DNA of 23,175 nucleotides from Stereocaulon alpinum (Eukaryota; Ascomycota; Lecanoromycetes; Lecanorales; Stereocaulaceae): NCBI GenBank assembly GCA_018257865.1, contig JAEUBA010000215.1:1-23175 (forward strand), given 5' to 3'. A model generated the notes under the pieces. It made no database searches and had not been told where the DNA came from. It worked only from the letters and a program-made list of their open reading frames with translations. Positions 19,700 through 23,175 of the stretch are shown here, in pieces. The first letter of the stretch is position 1. The number at the start of each line of letters is the position of its first letter. Both the position numbers and the translations under genes were made by a program.

Positions 19700-22600
19700 T
19701 TAGGTTTATAGCGTTACCTAAAAAGAATTTAGTAGGAATTTAGCGTAGATTCGTCGCGCTGCCTTAGTATTAATCGTTAGGAATTTAGGGTAATATACTA
19801 TATTATATTAATCCTAGTTAATAAAATTATTAATATAGAATATCTCTTTTCCTCTAACTATTCCTAGTACTAGATAAGTACTTCGCTCGATATTTAGTAG
19901 TCTATAGAAGCGGCGAGCGCCTATTATTTAAGGATTAAGTATAAGTAACGCCTATACCTTTTTAACTTTAATTATTCTATAGTACTCTTATACCTACCTT
20001 AGATATTAATAATTAAAGACTTCTATAAAGGTAGCTTAGATATAACTAAGTTATTACTTAAAGTCCCTAGTACTAAGATCCTTTACCTCTATAATAACTA
20101 AGACTTAGCTGACTAACTTTCCCTCCTATATAGTTTCTAAGTTTTAACTCTTATAGTCTTATTCTTAGACCTATATATAATCTCTGCGTTAAGTTAAATA
20201 CTGCGAATATTTATAAGGTTTATAGATTACTAAATCCTTATAGAGATATTCTAAATTAGAGGAGTCCTCTCCTATAGTCTTCTAATATATAAGGCCTAAA
20301 TAGATATAGACTAAGTAGCTCTTAACCTAGCTATAGTCTACCTCCCTTCTATTAATATCTAAGTTTAAGGTTATATTACTATAGCTTAGCGTTTTCGCTT
20401 AGTACGCCTTAAGAAACGTAGCTAAGCTTTAGAGAAACCTAGCTATATTTAGCTATTTAGCTATATCCCTCGCTGTTCGCTAGTAACGACTATTATATCT
20501 ATATAAGTATTTTAGTATATAGTACTCTTCTACGTCTACTCGCTATCTTAGTTAATATAAATCTAAGAGGACCCTAGCCTTTATACTTTTCTTATCTTCT
20601 TATTTTCTCTTTTAATAAAGTAATATAGGCTCTATCTCTTCGAAAGTTTTAATATCCTATATAATTATTAACTTAATATAATATTTATTATATTCTATTA
20701 ATTACTCCTAGTAATCCTTATACTTATTTATTTAATTATAGTAATTCTTAAGTAATATTAGATATACCCTTTTAGAGGCTTAGGTACTATATCTATCTAG
20801 CAGACTATAGTATCTAATTATATTAATATAGTAACTAATACTATAGAATTTAGGAAAGTTAAAGGTTTACTTACCTATTTACTTATTAACTAGTCTATAC
20901 TTTCGAAATACCTTCTTAAGTAGATTAATCCTTTCTAACGCTGCGTCTATATATTCTAGTATCGCTTCGTCGTAGGATTAGTATCTTATAAGTATAATAA
21001 AGTTAATAATAGCTTATCCTATATATAGTACATCTAAGTTTTTTTTAGATAAAAGAGGCGCGAAGATAGGTATTATAATCTATAATATCTCTTTACTCTC
21101 CTCTCCTATCTATTAGCTTAGCTTACTAAACTCCTAAAATCGCCTCAGCTTAGTAAATTTAGGTATAGCTTAAAAGTAGGCGTTAATTAAAGCTTATACC
21201 TTAAGCTTTATTTATCCCTCTCTAATATACTCCCTTAGCTAGTCTAGGAGGTAGTTTAATAGCCCTTTAACTATTAATTAGTATAATATATTAAATATCT
21301 ATAGTTAGTAGACGTTAACTACGAAGTAGCTGTCTATAAAGTTAGGCCGGTTATATACTATTATATCTAGTAAAAGCCTAGGCGTATTCTTATTATACGC
21401 TTTTTATATCTATAGCTACTCTATAGTATTTTTAGGTATTCGCTTTAGATATAGTATTTTAGGATATAGTCGTTCCCGTTTATTTAGTAGTACTAAGTAG
21501 ACCGGATAGTATTTACTACTCTTAATTAAGGTTATTAGGACTTATTCCTTATAATCGCCTAGTATAGACGCGAGTATTAGGTAGTATTATTATATTCGTC
21601 CGTCTATATATATAATAAGGATCCCCTTAGGCGCTAGCTCCTTAAGTACTTTAATAAAATACTATTAATATATTAAGTAAGATCTATACTTTAGCTAGCT
21701 TACCCTTAACTATAAGCCCTATAGCGTAGTAATATACCTCAGCTTTTATACTATTATAGACTAATAGTACTAGTCTAAGTAATATTATCCTTAGCTAAAC
21801 CTATACCCGCTAAATACCTTAATTAAGGTTACTAATAGTAATATAGACTAGCTACGCCTACTAATCTCTATATATCTATAATAAATAGGTCTTATTTAAT
21901 AATATTATAACTAGTACTACTATTAAGCTATTAGGGAGCTTATCTTATATCTCCTACTACTAGCGGGCTATATATATTTTACTAATAATTAAACCCCCGT
22001 TAAGGTTTCGCTAGCGTATTAGTATATAGTTAATACTCGAATTAAAAGGTTTATATCTAATAAGAGTTCGTATTATACCTATTATATTAAAGTAGAGTAT
22101 ATAATATATTCTAGTCGCCTTATTTAGTTAAATTAATAAGACCCTAAACGCTTACTAAGACTATCTACTAGTAGTAGTAGAATACTTAATAGTATATAAC
22201 TTAACTTTTAGTTATTAAGCGTTATTAAAGCTATAGCGTCTGTAGAAAGGTTATAATTAAGTATCTTTAAAGAAATTATCTATTATACTACTAAATAGTC
22301 GCGCGTTATATATCTATAAAGCTAGGGTATAATTAGCTTCTAATTAGAAAGGGTACTAGTCTTAGTTTAACTTAGGTATTAACTTAGGTATTAACTTAGG
22401 TATTAACTTAGGTATTAACTTAGGTATTAACTTAGGTATTAACTTAGACTAGGGTATAGAGATAGACTCTGCTAGGGTTATATCCTCTTCCTCTAAAAGC
22501 CTACTAGCACCTCGCTCCTATAGGTAGTACTCTATAGAGTTAACTATTAAGGTAGAGATAGTACCTATAGCACTTAGTACTATTATTAACTTTAATTAAT

Positions 22601-22960
22601 TAAGTTCTATATTTAGCTTATCTTACTAGTACTAGATCTTATTAGCAGAGTTAGTAAGTTTAAGTAATTACCCTAGAGTATTATTATCTATTAAAATAGT
22701 TAGGTCCTCCTAGGGGACTTATCTACCTTCGCCTTTATAGGGACTATCGCTAATTATATTAACCTTATCTCTTTAGTATTTATAAGTAGGGCCTTTAACT
22801 TTATCTTTATTAAAGCGTACCTATCTCCTATATATCTAATTAGGGTCTTAGCCCTTATAGTATAGTAGATACTTAGTTAGACTACTTCCGCTATTATACT
22901 ACTTCTAGTAGCGTTTATACTATTAATCTATCTAGCTTAGGTATAATATAGAGGTATTAT
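19700..22960 (-). pseudogene. Plavaka-type (KDZ / CACTA-related) transposase, RIP-killed
   Basis: Minus-strand remnant of a roughly 1,000-residue transposase. N-terminus: a C2H2 finger (22919-22857) with all four ligands now Tyr, then a linker with six exact tetrapeptide repeats (22447-22369). Core, in a frame one base off from the N-terminal part (codon start 21658): KELAPKGILIIYIDGRI (21643-21593), LILASILGDYKE followed by a CxxC whose Cys and His read as Tyr (about 21580-21510), the conserved segment ending in IFNILYQLIVKGLLNYLLD (about 21300-21240) and FPKFYSISYYINIIRYY (about 20850-20800). A C-terminal domain runs to about 19850 in the same frame. These match the pattern of Plavaka-family elements as I know it. 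Many stops; the frame change near 21700-22200 may be an intron or an indel. The element continues beyond the window. Confidence 0.72.
22369..22447 (-). repeat. 12-bp minisatellite (6.6 copies) in the transposase N-terminal linker
   Basis: Unit aacttaggtatt on the plus strand, six perfect consecutive copies (22369-22440) plus aacttag. On the minus strand, in the same frame as the zinc finger, it encodes repeated Ile-Pro-Lys-Leu with no stop. Perfect identity between copies contrasts with the mutated surroundings. Confidence 0.95.
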
Positions 22961-23175
22961 TATTAAGATTAACGCGTTTAGGTAGGTATTAGTAAATATA
23001 TTTACTACTAGATCTATTAAGCTAACCTATTATAGGTTAGGATAAATCTATTCTTATATTACCTTAAATCGCCTATCTCTAACTATTACTATTAAGTAAA
23101 TTATAATATATATATAATAGGATATTATCCTATAGAAGGTATTAATTAATAGATAGTTTAAGGGGATTTTCTTTC
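22961..23175. other. RIPed sequence at window end, probably transposon 5' part
   Basis: Upstream of the zinc-finger codons on the minus strand. AT-rich, no motif recognised. It presumably contains the N-terminus and 5' flank of the Plavaka-type element. Confidence 0.4.

Noticed and set aside
22369..22447. CRISPR-like array
   Set aside because: Units are contiguous 12-mers without spacers and lie in a eukaryotic transposase reading frame; a minisatellite.
1..23175. tRNA, rRNA or other structured RNA genes
   Set aside because: No tRNA-like A/B boxes with a foldable cloverleaf and no rRNA-like sequence were noticed on either strand.

Overview
This window comes from the genome of a filamentous ascomycete (Pezizomycotina). 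Two things point there: one spliced nuclear gene with short fungal introns, and about 20 kb of AT-rich sequence from which CpA and TpG dinucleotides are almost absent while TpA is in large excess. That is the footprint of repeat-induced point mutation (RIP). I cannot assign a genus.

Layout. (1) 1-655 is RIP-degraded LINE debris: the 3' end of one plus-strand copy, then the inverted 5' end of another. (2) About 690-4080 is an island of normal base composition. It holds one well-supported gene on the minus strand (2251-801, three exons, 401 codons), a secreted lactonase/muconate-cyclase-type beta-propeller. Upstream of it (2252-4080) there is no convincing gene, only one possible exon near 3304-3480. 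(3) 4345-9735 is a nearly full-length plus-strand LINE, with gag-like ORF1 and endonuclease-RT ORF2, riddled with RIP stops but with no visible indel in ORF2. (4) 10011-16753 is a complete Ty3/Gypsy chromovirus with 249-bp LTRs, a CTAAT target duplication, gag, pol and a chromodomain. (5) 16759-17890 is an unclassified RIPed repeat that was probably joined to 9735-10010 before the Gypsy insertion split it. (6) About 17900-23175 is a minus-strand DNA transposon of the Plavaka (KDZ/CACTA-related) type whose 5' end lies outside the window.

None of the transposons can make its proteins: there are tens of TAA/TAG stops per frame, and catalytic Asp and zinc-binding Cys/His codons are converted to Asn and Tyr. 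Architecture is well preserved because RIP makes substitutions only. In the Gypsy element one can still read a gag/pol -1 frameshift cassette (heptamer, 6-nt spacer, GC stem), a possible self-priming primer site, and an 18-nt second copy of the 3' polypurine tract inside the integrase region. The lactonase is the only likely functional protein gene, set between head-to-head LINE 5' ends in a probably heterochromatic neighbourhood.
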